A stretch of 64,000 nucleotides of DNA, from the NCBI GenBank assembly GCA_009909035.1, contig JAAAOB010000027.1, positions 17,594-81,593 of the forward strand, read 5' to 3'. Within the stretch, counting starts at the first letter, position 1. Each line of letters opens with the position of its first letter. Position numbers and translations under genes: made by a program. Source of the DNA: Bacteroidota bacterium (GTDB lineage Bacteria; Bacteroidota; Rhodothermia; Balneolales; Balneolaceae). The notes under the pieces are model-generated. The model ran no database searches and was not told the origin of the DNA. It was given only the letters and a program-made list of their open reading frames with translations. This document shows, piece by piece, positions 33,575 to 42,445 of this stretch.

Positions 33575-34975
33575 ATGGAAACACCTTTCATTTTTGCATT
33601 GAGCTCCGGCTTATCCGGCAAACTTCGCCGGATATCGGTAATGGTTCTCTTCACTGCCTTTTATTCAACAGCCGGTTCAGCACAGGAATCCACCGTTTTG
33701 GACACATATATTGAAATAGCGATTCAGAACAACCGGGCGTTGATTGAGGAAAACCTGGACGTGCGCCAATCAAGCCTGGAGGCAGAACGGGCCCGCGGAC
33801 GGTTTATGCCCGACATCCATTTAGAAGCCACCTACGATCTGGCTGATGGCGGGCGAACCATTGATGTGCCGGTGGGTGATCTGCTCAACCCCGTTCACTC
33901 GGTTGTAAACGATGTGGCGGGAGAGAATCTGCTGCCTACAAATTTGGGCACCATCCGGGAACCCATTCTGCCCGATGGCTTCCAGCAAACCCGCTTGCGG
34001 ATTATGCAGCCCCTGTTCAACACCGACATTTATTACAGTTACAAAGCGCAAAAGGAACTTCTTTCGGCTCGTGAAGCCCGCCGGCAGGCATTCATCAATG
34101 AATTGACCAAAGAAGTAAAAGCGGCATGGTTCAACTATTTAAAAACCGAAGAGTTGATGGAGATTCATGAATCCACCAGGCTATTGCTGGAGGAACTGCT
34201 TGAGTTCAACCAAAACCTGGTTATATACGATAAGGCCACCCGCGACCGGGTTTCATCGGCTAAATTTGAACTCAGTGAACTGCAGAGCCGCATTGCCGAA
34301 ACCGAACAGAACCGCGCCAATGCCCTCTCTTTCTTCAACTTCTTGCTGACCCGGCCGCTTGATACCCCGGTCCGCCGCGATTCCCTCCCGCCGCTGCAGG
34401 ATGACGCTTTCACCCTTGAACAACTGGAGGCGGCCGCTCTTACCAACCGCAACGAGCTGCTTCAGGTTGACCGGGGCATCCGGGCGAACCGGCAATTGCT
34501 GAAGCTGGAACAGGGAGATGCCCTGCCTGAACTTTTCGCCGCCGCAGATCTGGGGTTCCAGGGCTATGGCTACTCCTTCAGAGACCATGAGTTTTGGTTC
34601 ATCCGGTTTGGGCTGCGCTGGGATCTGTTCAAGGGATTTCAAAACCAGAAAGAAATTCAGCAACGGCGCATTGAAATTAAGAAACTGGATAACCGCTACC
34701 GGCAGCTTGAGGATCAGATCAGGCTTCAGGTCATCAATGCGCTTTCCGCCTATCGTGCCGCACAAAAAAAACTGACCGCAAGTGAAAGCTCACTTAACAG
34801 TGCCCGCGACCGGTTCCAGATCGTTAGAAACCGTTACCGGCAGGGAAGCAGCCTGCTGATTGAATTCCTGGATGCCCGTACCAGCTTCACCAATGCACAA
34901 TTGCAAAAAACCATTGCCGAATACGATCTCAGGATAGCCTATGCCGAACTGGAACAGGCCATTGGCCGATACTAA
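33575..34975 (+). CDS. TolC-family outer-membrane efflux protein
   Basis: 466 residues from the ATG at 33575 (METPFIFALSSG). Signal peptide then mature start near GSAQES. Two outer-membrane efflux protein repeats: paired long coiled-coil helices (for instance ETEQNRANALSFFNFLL and later KKLTASESSLNSARDRFQ) with short beta strands, ending DLRIAYAELEQAIGRY as typical of TolC/CusC. It would form the trimeric exit duct for the RND pump encoded two genes downstream. Same-strand gaps in the operon are short (36 and 13 bp). Confidence 0.9.
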   Translation: METPFIFALSSGLSGKLRRISVMVLFTAFYSTAGSAQESTVLDTYIEIAIQNNRALIEENLDVRQSSLEAERARGRFMPDIHLEATYDLADGGRTIDVPVGDLLNPVHSVVNDVAGENLLPTNLGTIREPILPDGFQQTRLRIMQPLFNTDIYYSYKAQKELLSAREARRQAFINELTKEVKAAWFNYLKTEELMEIHESTRLLLEELLEFNQNLVIYDKATRDRVSSAKFELSELQSRIAETEQNRANALSFFNFLLTRPLDTPVRRDSLPPLQDDAFTLEQLEAAALTNRNELLQVDRGIRANRQLLKLEQGDALPELFAAADLGFQGYGYSFRDHEFWFIRFGLRWDLFKGFQNQKEIQQRRIEIKKLDNRYRQLEDQIRLQVINALSAYRAAQKKLTASESSLNSARDRFQIVRNRYRQGSSLLIEFLDARTSFTNAQLQKTIAEYDLRIAYAELEQAIGRY

Positions 34976-35011
34976 CCCCATCACCTGATTAATTAAAAAC
35001 CGAATACAATC

Positions 35012-36070
35012 ATGAACTCATCAACCATTTTAATCACCTTTCTTTCATTGCTTTTCATTTTACAGGGATGTAAGAAAGAGTACAGTCAACCTCCGTCAGC
35101 CGACCGAAATGAGACCGTCCCTGTTCGGGTTGAACCGCTTGCTGTACAGACCAGTCCCATTCCCGTACAGAGCAGCGGCCGGCTGGAAACCGCCTCCGAG
35201 ACCAACTTATCCTTTCTGATCGGTGGAATTATTGAACACCTGAATTTCAGTGAGGGCGCCTCTTTTCAGGAAGGCGACACCCTCGCATCTCTGGACCTTG
35301 TGGAAATTGACGCGCAGGTGCAGAAGGCACGGGAAGCGCTGGCCAAAGCCCGGCGTGACCTGGAACGAATCACGGGGTTATACAGCGATTCGAGCGCTAC
35401 CCTGGAACAGGTTCAAGACACAGAGACCGCTCTTGAAATCGCTGAAGCCGAATACGAAATCGCAACATTCAACCGCCGACATGCGAGTATTACGGCGCCG
35501 GGAGACGGTGTGATACTTAAAAAGTATGCCGAGGAGCAGGAATTGAGTACCTCCGGCACACCGGTGTACCGGATTGGCATCACCCGCGGCAACCGCTACC
35601 TGCTGAAGACCGGCCTTACGGATAAAGACGTGTTGCGCATCCGTAACGGGAATCAAGCCGAAGTCTATTTCGATGCCTATCCCGGACGGGCCTTTAATGC
35701 AACAGTCACCGAAGTTCCCGCTTCAGCAGATCCGCGAACCGGCACATATGAAGTTGAATTATCAGTTGAGTCAGAGGGCGCGTTACTGAAAAGCGGATTT
35801 ATTGGAAAAGCGATGATCTTTCCTTCCTCAAGCCAGCCCTACTACAGGATACCACTTCAGGCTATGGTTGAAGGCGGACAACACCGGGCCCGAATTTTCG
35901 TCCCGCTGGAAAACGGAACCGCAGAACCACTTGATCTTACGCCGGACTATATCGGCAACGACTTTTTTACCATCGACACAACCGGCGTTGCCTTTAAACA
36001 CGGGGTGATCACCGAAGGTGCCTCCTACCTGCGTCCGGGCATAAAAATTTCCATCTATTCATCAAACTAA
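35012..36070 (+). CDS. RND efflux periplasmic adaptor (HlyD/MFP)
   Basis: 352 residues, lipoprotein signal with LQGC (C20). Barrel-sandwich (lipoyl-like) halves GGIIEHLNFSEGASFQEGD and ITAPGDGVILKKYAEEQ flank a short helical hairpin (DAQVQKAREALAKARRDLE), followed by a beta-barrel domain and C-terminal membrane-proximal domain. It links the RND pump to the TolC duct. It lies 13 bp before the RND gene, so co-translation is likely. The substrate is unknown. Confidence 0.9.
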   Translation: MNSSTILITFLSLLFILQGCKKEYSQPPSADRNETVPVRVEPLAVQTSPIPVQSSGRLETASETNLSFLIGGIIEHLNFSEGASFQEGDTLASLDLVEIDAQVQKAREALAKARRDLERITGLYSDSSATLEQVQDTETALEIAEAEYEIATFNRRHASITAPGDGVILKKYAEEQELSTSGTPVYRIGITRGNRYLLKTGLTDKDVLRIRNGNQAEVYFDAYPGRAFNATVTEVPASADPRTGTYEVELSVESEGALLKSGFIGKAMIFPSSSQPYYRIPLQAMVEGGQHRARIFVPLENGTAEPLDLTPDYIGNDFFTIDTTGVAFKHGVITEGASYLRPGIKISIYSSN

Positions 36071-36083
36071 ACAGAATGTCCCG

Positions 36084-39000
36084 ATGAAAATCCCAGCAAA
36101 AGCCATCGAAAATTACCGGTTTGTGTACATCGCCGTGCTGCTGGCTCTGCTTGTTGGCATTACGGCTTACCAAACCATGCCCCGGTCGGAAGACCCCGAA
36201 TTGTCACTTCCCAATTATGTCATCACCGCCGTGTTTGCCGGCACAAGTCCCGAAGACATGGAAGAGCTGATTGTAGATCCCCTTGAAGACGCAATTGATG
36301 AAATTGACGAGATCACCGAAATAACCACCAGCATTATCGAGGGGTTGGCGGTTATACAAATTGAGTCGGAGTACGGCGGCGATTACGATGAAAAATTTGA
36401 CGAAATCGTGCGGGAAATGAATGCTGTACGCCCCGAACTGCCTGCAAATATGCAAGAACTGGAAGCCGAACAGTTTAAGCCCGAAGACCGGACCCTGATT
36501 ATGCAGCTTGCACTCATTTCGGAAACAGCTCCCTGGCTCGATATGTACCGGGTGGCAGAGGGATTGCAAAACCGGATTGAAGATATTCCCGGGGTTCAGA
36601 ACGCTGACATTGAGGCCTACCCGGAGGAGGAGATACGCATTTCGCTTGATTTCCAAAAAATGTCTCAGAAAAATATTCCTCTGGGTTTGGTTCTCCGGCA
36701 GCTCCGAAGCCATAACGCCAACATTCCCGGAGGTAATCTCAAATCCGGGCATAAATCTCTCACCATCAAAACCAGCGGTTCGTACGACAGCATCGGCGAT
36801 ATCGAGTCCACCGTTATCACTTCTTCCGAAACCGGCATTGTGTATCTTCGGGACATTGCCAGGGTGTTTGTCGCTCACGAAGACATCCGCTGGATTGGCC
36901 GGCACAATGGCCGCAGGGCGATCTTCTTATCGGTCACCCGCAACGCCGGGGAAAACCTTGTTTCGGTGGTGGAAAACATTCAGAATGAGCTGGAAGCCAC
37001 CCGTGAGCTTGTACCGGAACATATGAGTCTGGAGGTCGCCTTTGAAGCCGCCACCGCCGTAACCCGCCGCATTGATGACTTTTTCCTGAACCTGTTGCAG
37101 GGTATCGTCCTGGTTGGACTGGTCATCTTCCTTTTTCTCGGATTCCGTTCATCTGCGGTGATTATGACCGTGATACCGCTTGCCATCATTATCTCTATCG
37201 GCCTGCTGGATATCTACGGCTACGGGCTGCAACAGATTTCCATCGCATCGCTGGTTATTGCGCTTGGCCTGCTGGTGGATAACGGAATTGTAGTGGTAGA
37301 AAACATTGTACGATTCAGGAAAATGGGAGTTGGCCAGCTGGAGGCGGCCGCCAAAGGAACTTCGGAAGTAGGTTATGCCATCATCAGTTCCACACTGACC
37401 ACCATTCTTGCCTTTGCACCCCTGGCTTTTATGCAAAGCGGTCCGGGCGAATTTCTGCGATCCCTTCCGGTTACCGTGATGACCGTGCTGGCCATTTCCC
37501 TGTTGCTCGCCCTTGTACTGACCCCGGTGCTGGCAGGCAAAACATTAACGCTTTCAGCCAAAGATACAAACACCCCGGCCGACCGGCTTCTTGGTTTCCT
37601 GATCCGAAAGGGGTATGAACCGGCCCTGCAATTCGCCCTGCGGCGGGGTAAAACGGTATTGATTTCCGCTTTAATCCTTTTTGCAGGAGCAGGAGCCCTG
37701 TTTCCCTTTATCGGGGTGAGTTTTTTCCCCACGGCCGATAAACCCATGTTGTTGATTGATATCAATACACCCTACGGCGTGCATGTAGACGAGACCGACC
37801 GGGCGGTCAGGTTTGTGGAATCGGTGCTGGATACCACCGCCTATGTGGATCACTATACTTCCAATGCCGGTCACGGAAATCCGCAGGTGTATTACAACCG
37901 TATTCCCCGGGAGTTTCAAAAAAATCACGGACAAGTGCTGGTAAATTTTAAAGAATGGGATCCTGAGCAATTTTACCGGGCTCTTAACAGGTTCCAAACT
38001 GTTTTTGAAACCTATCCCGATGCCATGATTTCCTTCAGGGAACTCAAAAACGGGGCCCCCTTCAACGCTCCCATTGAAATCCGGGTGATTGGAGAGAACC
38101 TCGATTCCCTTCGCAACTTATCGGCACAGGTGGAAGAGATCATCCGGAACACGGACGGCACCAAGGATGTGGACAATCCGCTTTCGAATGACAAAACCGA
38201 CCTTTCGGTTTCCGTGAACCGGGATAAAGCCGGAATGTACGGTGTTTCCATGCTGGAGATTGACCAAACGGTACGGGCTGCCATGAGCGGACTTTTCGTG
38301 GATGAAGCAACCTTTGATGACAATGAAGAATATCCCCTCGTTGTCCGTCTGCCCTTCAGCGATCATCCGGTGGTAACCGATTTCGAGAAAATTTACGTGA
38401 GCAGCAGGCAGGGAAACCAGGTTCCGCTAAAACAGCTCGCCGATATTCACTATGAATCTTCCACCGCGCAGATTATTCACTACAACCTGGACCGGAGCAC
38501 CTCGGTTACGGCCAACGTGACCAACCCGGATCAAACCGGTGCCATCACCCAACAAATTATCCGTCAGCTTGATGAATTGGAATGGCCTGAGGGATACCGT
38601 TATTATGCTGCCGGAGAATATGAAACCCAGCAGGAGTCGTTTGGCGACCTGGCCCAGCTGCTCATCATTGCATTGATCGGAATTTTTGCCATCCTGGTGC
38701 TTCAGTTCCACTCTTTCAGCCAGCCTTTGATTATCTTTTCGGCCATTCCTCTCGCCGTTACCGGTTCCTTTGTGGCGTTGTTTTTGTCGGGCTGGTCGTT
38801 TTCATTCTTCGCCTTTGTGGGATTTATCAGCCTTTCGGGTATTGTGGTAAATAACTCCATCATTTTTGTGGATTACGCCAATATGCTCAGAAAAGAGGGA
38901 CGAACCGTCAAACAAGCCCTCATTGAAACCGGAAAAATCCGCTTTGCCCCCATCCTGATCACAACCACAACCACCATCGTGGGTTTGATGCCGCTCACTT

Positions 39001-39131
39001 TTTCCGCAACCAGTTTATGGTCGCCCCTGGGCTGGACCATCATCGGAGGCATGATTTCCTCCTCCCTGCTGACCCTGCTGGTGGTACCGGTGCTGTACCA
39101 GTGGTTTAGCAGGAAAGGAAGTGGCACATGA
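36084..39131 (+). CDS. RND efflux permease (AcrB-type, HAE1-like)
   Basis: A 1015-residue inner-membrane pump with the RND plan: TM1, large periplasmic loop, TM2-6, second loop, TM8-12. The TM4 relay region reads GLLVDNGIVVVEN, with D399 retained and the second acidic position occupied by N400 (AcrB has Asp-Asp). TM10 has SGIVVNNSIIFVDYAN. The short first loop and C-terminus fit the abbreviated RND type common in Bacteroidota. Third gene of the TetR-controlled operon; no other operon member or terminator follows before the convergent NmrA relic. Confidence 0.92.
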   Translation: MKIPAKAIENYRFVYIAVLLALLVGITAYQTMPRSEDPELSLPNYVITAVFAGTSPEDMEELIVDPLEDAIDEIDEITEITTSIIEGLAVIQIESEYGGDYDEKFDEIVREMNAVRPELPANMQELEAEQFKPEDRTLIMQLALISETAPWLDMYRVAEGLQNRIEDIPGVQNADIEAYPEEEIRISLDFQKMSQKNIPLGLVLRQLRSHNANIPGGNLKSGHKSLTIKTSGSYDSIGDIESTVITSSETGIVYLRDIARVFVAHEDIRWIGRHNGRRAIFLSVTRNAGENLVSVVENIQNELEATRELVPEHMSLEVAFEAATAVTRRIDDFFLNLLQGIVLVGLVIFLFLGFRSSAVIMTVIPLAIIISIGLLDIYGYGLQQISIASLVIALGLLVDNGIVVVENIVRFRKMGVGQLEAAAKGTSEVGYAIISSTLTTILAFAPLAFMQSGPGEFLRSLPVTVMTVLAISLLLALVLTPVLAGKTLTLSAKDTNTPADRLLGFLIRKGYEPALQFALRRGKTVLISALILFAGAGALFPFIGVSFFPTADKPMLLIDINTPYGVHVDETDRAVRFVESVLDTTAYVDHYTSNAGHGNPQVYYNRIPREFQKNHGQVLVNFKEWDPEQFYRALNRFQTVFETYPDAMISFRELKNGAPFNAPIEIRVIGENLDSLRNLSAQVEEIIRNTDGTKDVDNPLSNDKTDLSVSVNRDKAGMYGVSMLEIDQTVRAAMSGLFVDEATFDDNEEYPLVVRLPFSDHPVVTDFEKIYVSSRQGNQVPLKQLADIHYESSTAQIIHYNLDRSTSVTANVTNPDQTGAITQQIIRQLDELEWPEGYRYYAAGEYETQQESFGDLAQLLIIALIGIFAILVLQFHSFSQPLIIFSAIPLAVTGSFVALFLSGWSFSFFAFVGFISLSGIVVNNSIIFVDYANMLRKEGRTVKQALIETGKIRFAPILITTTTTIVGLMPLTFSATSLWSPLGWTIIGGMISSSLLTLLVVPVLYQWFSRKGSGT

Positions 39132-39153
39132 TACATTATTCAAAAAGTGTTTT

Positions 39154-39540
39154 TTAATGTTGCTTATATGCCCCCGCGAACTGCTGTGCAAACTCCTCGA
39201 TCGAGGTTGGTGTAGTGGTTTCCGGGGTGCGCCCGGCGTGCCCGGTTATTTTGCCTTCATTAAGGCTTTTCATGAACTCGTTGTAGCGATCGGCCACATC
39301 CTCCGAAAATCCTATCTGCATCAATCCCTGTTTAGCCTCTTCGTAAGACAGGGAGACGTATTTCAGATCCGGTCTGCCAATTGCCTCACCCAATACACGG
39401 GTGGCCTCCGGAAAGCTGAGATCCCGTTCACCAAGAAGATAGTGATGGGAGTAGCCTTCAAAATCAAGTTTTAATAAGCGCTCAGCAGCAAAGGCCGCAA
39501 TATCTTTGGTGGCGATCATAGAGGTTTTGATATTTCGTGA
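39154..39540 (-). pseudogene. NmrA-like NAD(P)-binding protein, C-terminal part only
   Basis: The reverse strand encodes SMIATKDIAAFAAERLL, SHHYLLGERDLSFPEATRVLG and YEEAKQGLMQIGF, the C-terminal half of NmrA/HSCARG-type NAD(P)-binding proteins. The N-terminal Rossmann half with GxxGxxG is missing: upstream of about 39540 the sequence becomes unrelated and a decayed inverted-repeat element follows at 39594. Stop TAA at 39154. Probably a truncated relic; it converges on the RND gene. Confidence 0.65.
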
Positions 39541-39593
39541 AGAACAACAACGATAAATCAAAAGGGTTGAAGGGTACAACTGTACACAGCGGA

Positions 39594-39655
39594 TTCATCG
39601 GATGAATACAAATGCTCGAATAGAAACTTCAATTACTAACACTCAACCGATGACA
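39594..39655. repeat. decayed inverted-repeat element, copy 3 (about 62 bp)
   Basis: TTCATCGGATGAAT at about 39594 and ACTCAACCGATGACA at 39641-39655 resemble the ends of the AGTCATCGGATGAGT family with several mismatches, about 47 bp apart, in the right opposing orientation. It sits where the NmrA-like gene loses its N-terminus. Confidence 0.45.
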
Positions 39656-39714
39656 GTTATTGCATTTCCCAAGAGATTGTATACTTTCTCATCGGAGTTG
39701 AATGTCTGGATCAC

Positions 39715-40224
39715 TCATGCATTCACTTTACGAAACTCCCTCTCCCACCGATTTTTGTTTCTGTAGAAGTAATATCCGCCAAGTGCCATGACCAATGCAA
39801 CCGTCACACTCAAAATTTGGAAAAACAAAGCATCCGGCGGACCATCATAAATTAAACTCGGTAGTCTCGTCATTAACTCTGCAAAAAAGGCACCGTAAAG
39901 GCCCATCACAGACCAATACATAAAACTGAAGTGGAATACGATGTAACTATTTTTTGGATATTCAAATAGAATGGGCATCATTCCGCCTAATAATGTGACT
40001 GAACTCACCACCGCCGCATAATGAAATAACCCCCATCCGCCCCAAAGCCGGTAAATCATAAAGGCAGTTATAAGGACCGCTGCCATTGCTGCGACATAAA
40101 CATAGCCAACTCTTTTGTGATTTAAGGTTCCTTTTTTCATTACCAGGATCATCGTCCCGGTAATCATAGAGATAATTGCTGATAGAAGATGAATAAATCC
40201 GACGGTGTCATGAAAAAAATACAT
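39715..40224 (-). CDS. DUF2306-type membrane protein
   Basis: A 169-residue protein with five predicted membrane segments. It opens HDTVGFIHLLSAIISMITG and TLNHKRVGYVYV, an early helix then a KGTxxHKRxGYxY loop, the signature of DUF2306 membrane proteins (YozB-like). Function unknown. The gene is bounded on both sides by decayed copies of the inverted-repeat family (39594 and 40249). Confidence 0.75.
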   Translation of the reverse strand: MYFFHDTVGFIHLLSAIISMITGTMILVMKKGTLNHKRVGYVYVAAMAAVLITAFMIYRLWGGWGLFHYAAVVSSVTLLGGMMPILFEYPKNSYIVFHFSFMYWSVMGLYGAFFAELMTRLPSLIYDGPPDALFFQILSVTVALVMALGGYYFYRNKNRWEREFRKVNA

Positions 40225-40248
40225 AGGTTCAGATAAAAATTTTTATTG

Positions 40249-40311
40249 GGTCATCGATTGAGATATACTCATGGAACTTAATATTAAAGCTTTTACACTC
40301 ATCCGATGACT
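40249..40311. repeat. decayed inverted-repeat element, copy 4 (about 63 bp)
   Basis: ACTCATCCGATGACT at 40297-40311 is an exact copy of the family end. The opposing end at about 40249 (GGTCATCGATTGAGA) is mismatched. The pair is about 47 bp apart, between the DUF2306 gene and the winged-helix regulator. Confidence 0.5.
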
Positions 40312-40324
40312 TGGATGATTTCAT

Positions 40325-40606
40325 TTACAGGTTCAAATACTCTTTTAGAGCCTTGGTATATACTTCCATTGCCGTCTCTCCCTTTTTGGTGATGGTGAGC
40401 GTTGTCTTCGGTTTTTTATCCTCAAACGATTTGGTTACATCGAGATAGCCCGCCTCCTCAAGATTTGTAATCTGAACACTAACATTGCCACGGCTTGCCT
40501 CTGTTTTCTCAACTACAAAGGGGAACGTCACCTCGTCATGTGTGATCAATAATGACATGATCGCCAGTCGAAGCCTGGAATGGAGTATTGGATCGAGTTC
40601 TTTCAT
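40325..40606 (-). CDS. winged-helix transcriptional regulator (HTH_34-like)
   Basis: A 93-residue MarR/ArsR-like winged helix: MKELDPILHSRLRLAIMSLL, then EASRGNVSVQITNLEEAGYL as the recognition helix and KKPKTTLTITKKGE as the wing. Length and order match the small HTH_34 regulators that pair with multi-pass membrane proteins in many bacteria. Its ATG overlaps the stop of the six-TM protein upstream by 4 bp (ATGA), so they are co-expressed. Confidence 0.88.
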   Translation of the reverse strand: MKELDPILHSRLRLAIMSLLITHDEVTFPFVVEKTEASRGNVSVQITNLEEAGYLDVTKSFEDKKPKTTLTITKKGETAMEVYTKALKEYLNL

Positions 40607-41175
40607 GCTTTTACGCTGCTTAATGCATGGCCTGGAATGATAAATCCGGCAAAAATAGCCAGTGCGAGCATCAGCAAAATATACATGCCGGGTACAAATA
40701 TTGTAGCAACTCCTAAAATGCAGGAAACAATGCCGCCGTTAACCAAAGGTTTAAATTTCAGAAGTCCCCCGGATACGATTGCCGACCACCCATAAATAGC
40801 CATAAAAAACGGGTAAGCAGCCGCCCAGCTGATAAACACGCCGGTTAAAATGGTTATGAGAAGCGGGCCAAAAAAGCCAAGCCATAAATATTTATTTACG
40901 CGATCAATATAGGTACTCGATCCACCTTCTCTTTTTGTTTTATTCACCATCAACAGGTAGATGATGAATGCCAGGCCCATTAAAGCCGGCCATACAATCC
41001 AACTATTATCGATTTCGGCGAGTACTAAAAAGAATTGGATGATTGCAGCCGCAAATACCATCCAACCCCATAAAAGAAAAAACTTCGCTTCCCTTTTCAT
41101 TTTGTACCGGCCGGAGTTCACCATCTCCTCTATTACATTAAGTGCCTCTTTTTTATCAAATTTTTCTTGATCCAT
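40603..41175 (-). CDS. multi-pass membrane protein paired with the regulator
   Basis: A 190-residue protein with a polar cytoplasmic N-terminus (residues 1-30) and about five to six transmembrane helices (about 30-50, 56-75, 93-112, 115-132, 140-170). No transport motif was recognised. Its stop codon overlaps the ATG of the winged-helix regulator by 4 bp. This two-gene pairing is recurrent, and the membrane protein may itself be the target or signal of the regulator; this is inference. Confidence 0.75.
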   Translation of the reverse strand: MDQEKFDKKEALNVIEEMVNSGRYKMKREAKFFLLWGWMVFAAAIIQFFLVLAEIDNSWIVWPALMGLAFIIYLLMVNKTKREGGSSTYIDRVNKYLWLGFFGPLLITILTGVFISWAAAYPFFMAIYGWSAIVSGGLLKFKPLVNGGIVSCILGVATIFVPGMYILLMLALAIFAGFIIPGHALSSVKA

Positions 41176-41251
41176 ATCAAAGATTTATATTTAAACATGT
41201 TTATATTATAAACTTATTGAAAATATGGATACCGTCAAAACTTTCCTGAGT

Positions 41252-42253
41252 TCAAGTAACTAATGCAACAGCGCGGTGTTTTAGGGTTTGCTGTATAGGT
41301 GAAAGGTAATCAAATTTTCGAATAGGTCGATTGTTGATGTGTCGTTCAACGGTTTTTATACGCCGATCGGATACATCCCGCAGATCCGTACCCTTTGGAA
41401 AGAACTGGCGGACCACTCCAATTCTGTTTTCAACTGTCCCTTTATCCTGGGACATGTAGGGACGGGTAAAGTACACATTGGCATCGAGTTTTCTTGCCAG
41501 CGATTGGTGGTTCGCAAAGGCCTTGTCGTTATCAACGGTTACGGTTTTGATAAATGACTTGGGAACCCTGGCCAGGCTTTCCTCAATGGCCATCTCCGTG
41601 GTCTCAGCATGACGGCTGGTGATCTTTTTAAGACGGGTAAGAAGCGTCGCCCGATCGGTGATGACGACCAGGGCTGATTTATGGGCTTTGCCAACCATTA
41701 GGTCGACTTCAAGGTCTCCAAGGCGGGCGCGATCGTCAACGACATCAGGCCGCTCTTTGATACCGACACGGTCGCTCAGATGCCCCCTGGAGTCGTGATA
41801 GTTGCCTCGCTTGCGCCTGCGACGCCCATGCCTGAGGTGGCGGTAGAGGTCTTTGGTGGCGGAATCCTTCCGATGTTTACCTCGCCAAATCCATTGGTAA
41901 ATCACCTCATGACTTACCCCGTCTACTCCCTGCACGCTCCAGCGTCCGCTGATTAATTCAGGGCTCAGTTTTTCCTCACACAACCATTGGGTTGCCTGTT
42001 GCTTTAAATCTTCAGTAAACCGAATATGTTTGCGTTTGCCGCTGTGGCGGTTGTTGGTTTTCCGTTGAGCTGCCTCCGGGCGATACTCGTTGGCATAGCG
42101 ACCACGGGTCGCAACATTACGTTCAAGTTCTCGGGAGATGGTTGATTTGTGAACTCCAATAATTTCAGCGATTTTAGTTTGAGAGTGGCCTGCATCGAGT
42201 AGAGCTTTAATCTTGTGACGATCGTTAAGGTCAAGTTGTTTGTATTTTTGCAT
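41252..42253 (-). CDS. IS30-family transposase
   Basis: A 333-residue DDE transposase. N-terminal helix-turn-helix (LNDRHKIKALLDAGHSQTKI, IIGVHKSTISREL), then the catalytic core: first Asp in LGDLEVDLMVG, second Asp in TVDNDKAF, Glu in GTVENRIGVVRQFFPKGTD, and the closing LSPIQQTLKHR segment matching the YLTPxE region. All three catalytic residues and the full length are present, so it may be active. Its TGA stop lies inside the left terminal repeat. Confidence 0.93.
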   Translation of the reverse strand: MQKYKQLDLNDRHKIKALLDAGHSQTKIAEIIGVHKSTISRELERNVATRGRYANEYRPEAAQRKTNNRHSGKRKHIRFTEDLKQQATQWLCEEKLSPELISGRWSVQGVDGVSHEVIYQWIWRGKHRKDSATKDLYRHLRHGRRRRKRGNYHDSRGHLSDRVGIKERPDVVDDRARLGDLEVDLMVGKAHKSALVVITDRATLLTRLKKITSRHAETTEMAIEESLARVPKSFIKTVTVDNDKAFANHQSLARKLDANVYFTRPYMSQDKGTVENRIGVVRQFFPKGTDLRDVSDRRIKTVERHINNRPIRKFDYLSPIQQTLKHRAVALVT

Positions 42254-42283
42254 GATAATACGAATATAAGCCGCTTGGCCGAA

Positions 42284-42311
42284 AACCCTGAGGGGCGCGC
42301 CCCTCAGGGTT
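42284..42311. repeat. perfect 28-bp GC-rich palindrome within the IS30 element
   Basis: AACCCTGAGGGGCG at 42284-42297 followed immediately by its exact reverse complement, between the transposase start and the right terminal repeat. As an RNA it would make a very stable stem that could block read-through transcription entering from the right end into the transposase gene. Confidence 0.75.
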
Positions 42312-42358
42312 ACTTTTCGTGTTGCACTTATTACTTGAACTCAGGTTTTTTTGATTCA

Positions 42359-42445
42359 ATGAACTACCTTGGGGCAGAGCCCGCGAGGTATCAATTTAGA
42401 ACCCAAAAATTTTTGGTAATATATTGAGTTTATTCTGGAGTGTCC
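42359..42445. repeat. dispersed ~86-bp module, copy B
   Basis: Nearly identical to 20581-20666 (CTACCTTGGGGCAGAGCC, then GCGAGGTATCAATTTAGAA, ending TTATTCTGGAGTGTCC). Here it starts 14 bp beyond the right end of the IS30 element and is followed by a different GC-rich palindromic segment. Confidence 0.7.

Larger units (their letters stand above)
41245..42345 (-). mobile_element. IS30-family insertion sequence, complete
   Basis: About 1.1 kb bounded by imperfect inverted repeats: CCTGAGTTCAAGTAACTAATGCAAC from 41245 in 20-base view CCTGAGTTCAAGTAACTAAT, and reverse-complement CCTGAGTTCAAGTAATAAGT ending at 42345. A single intact transposase lies between them. The length is typical for IS30. 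Target duplication of 2-3 bp cannot be confirmed by eye. Confidence 0.85.
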
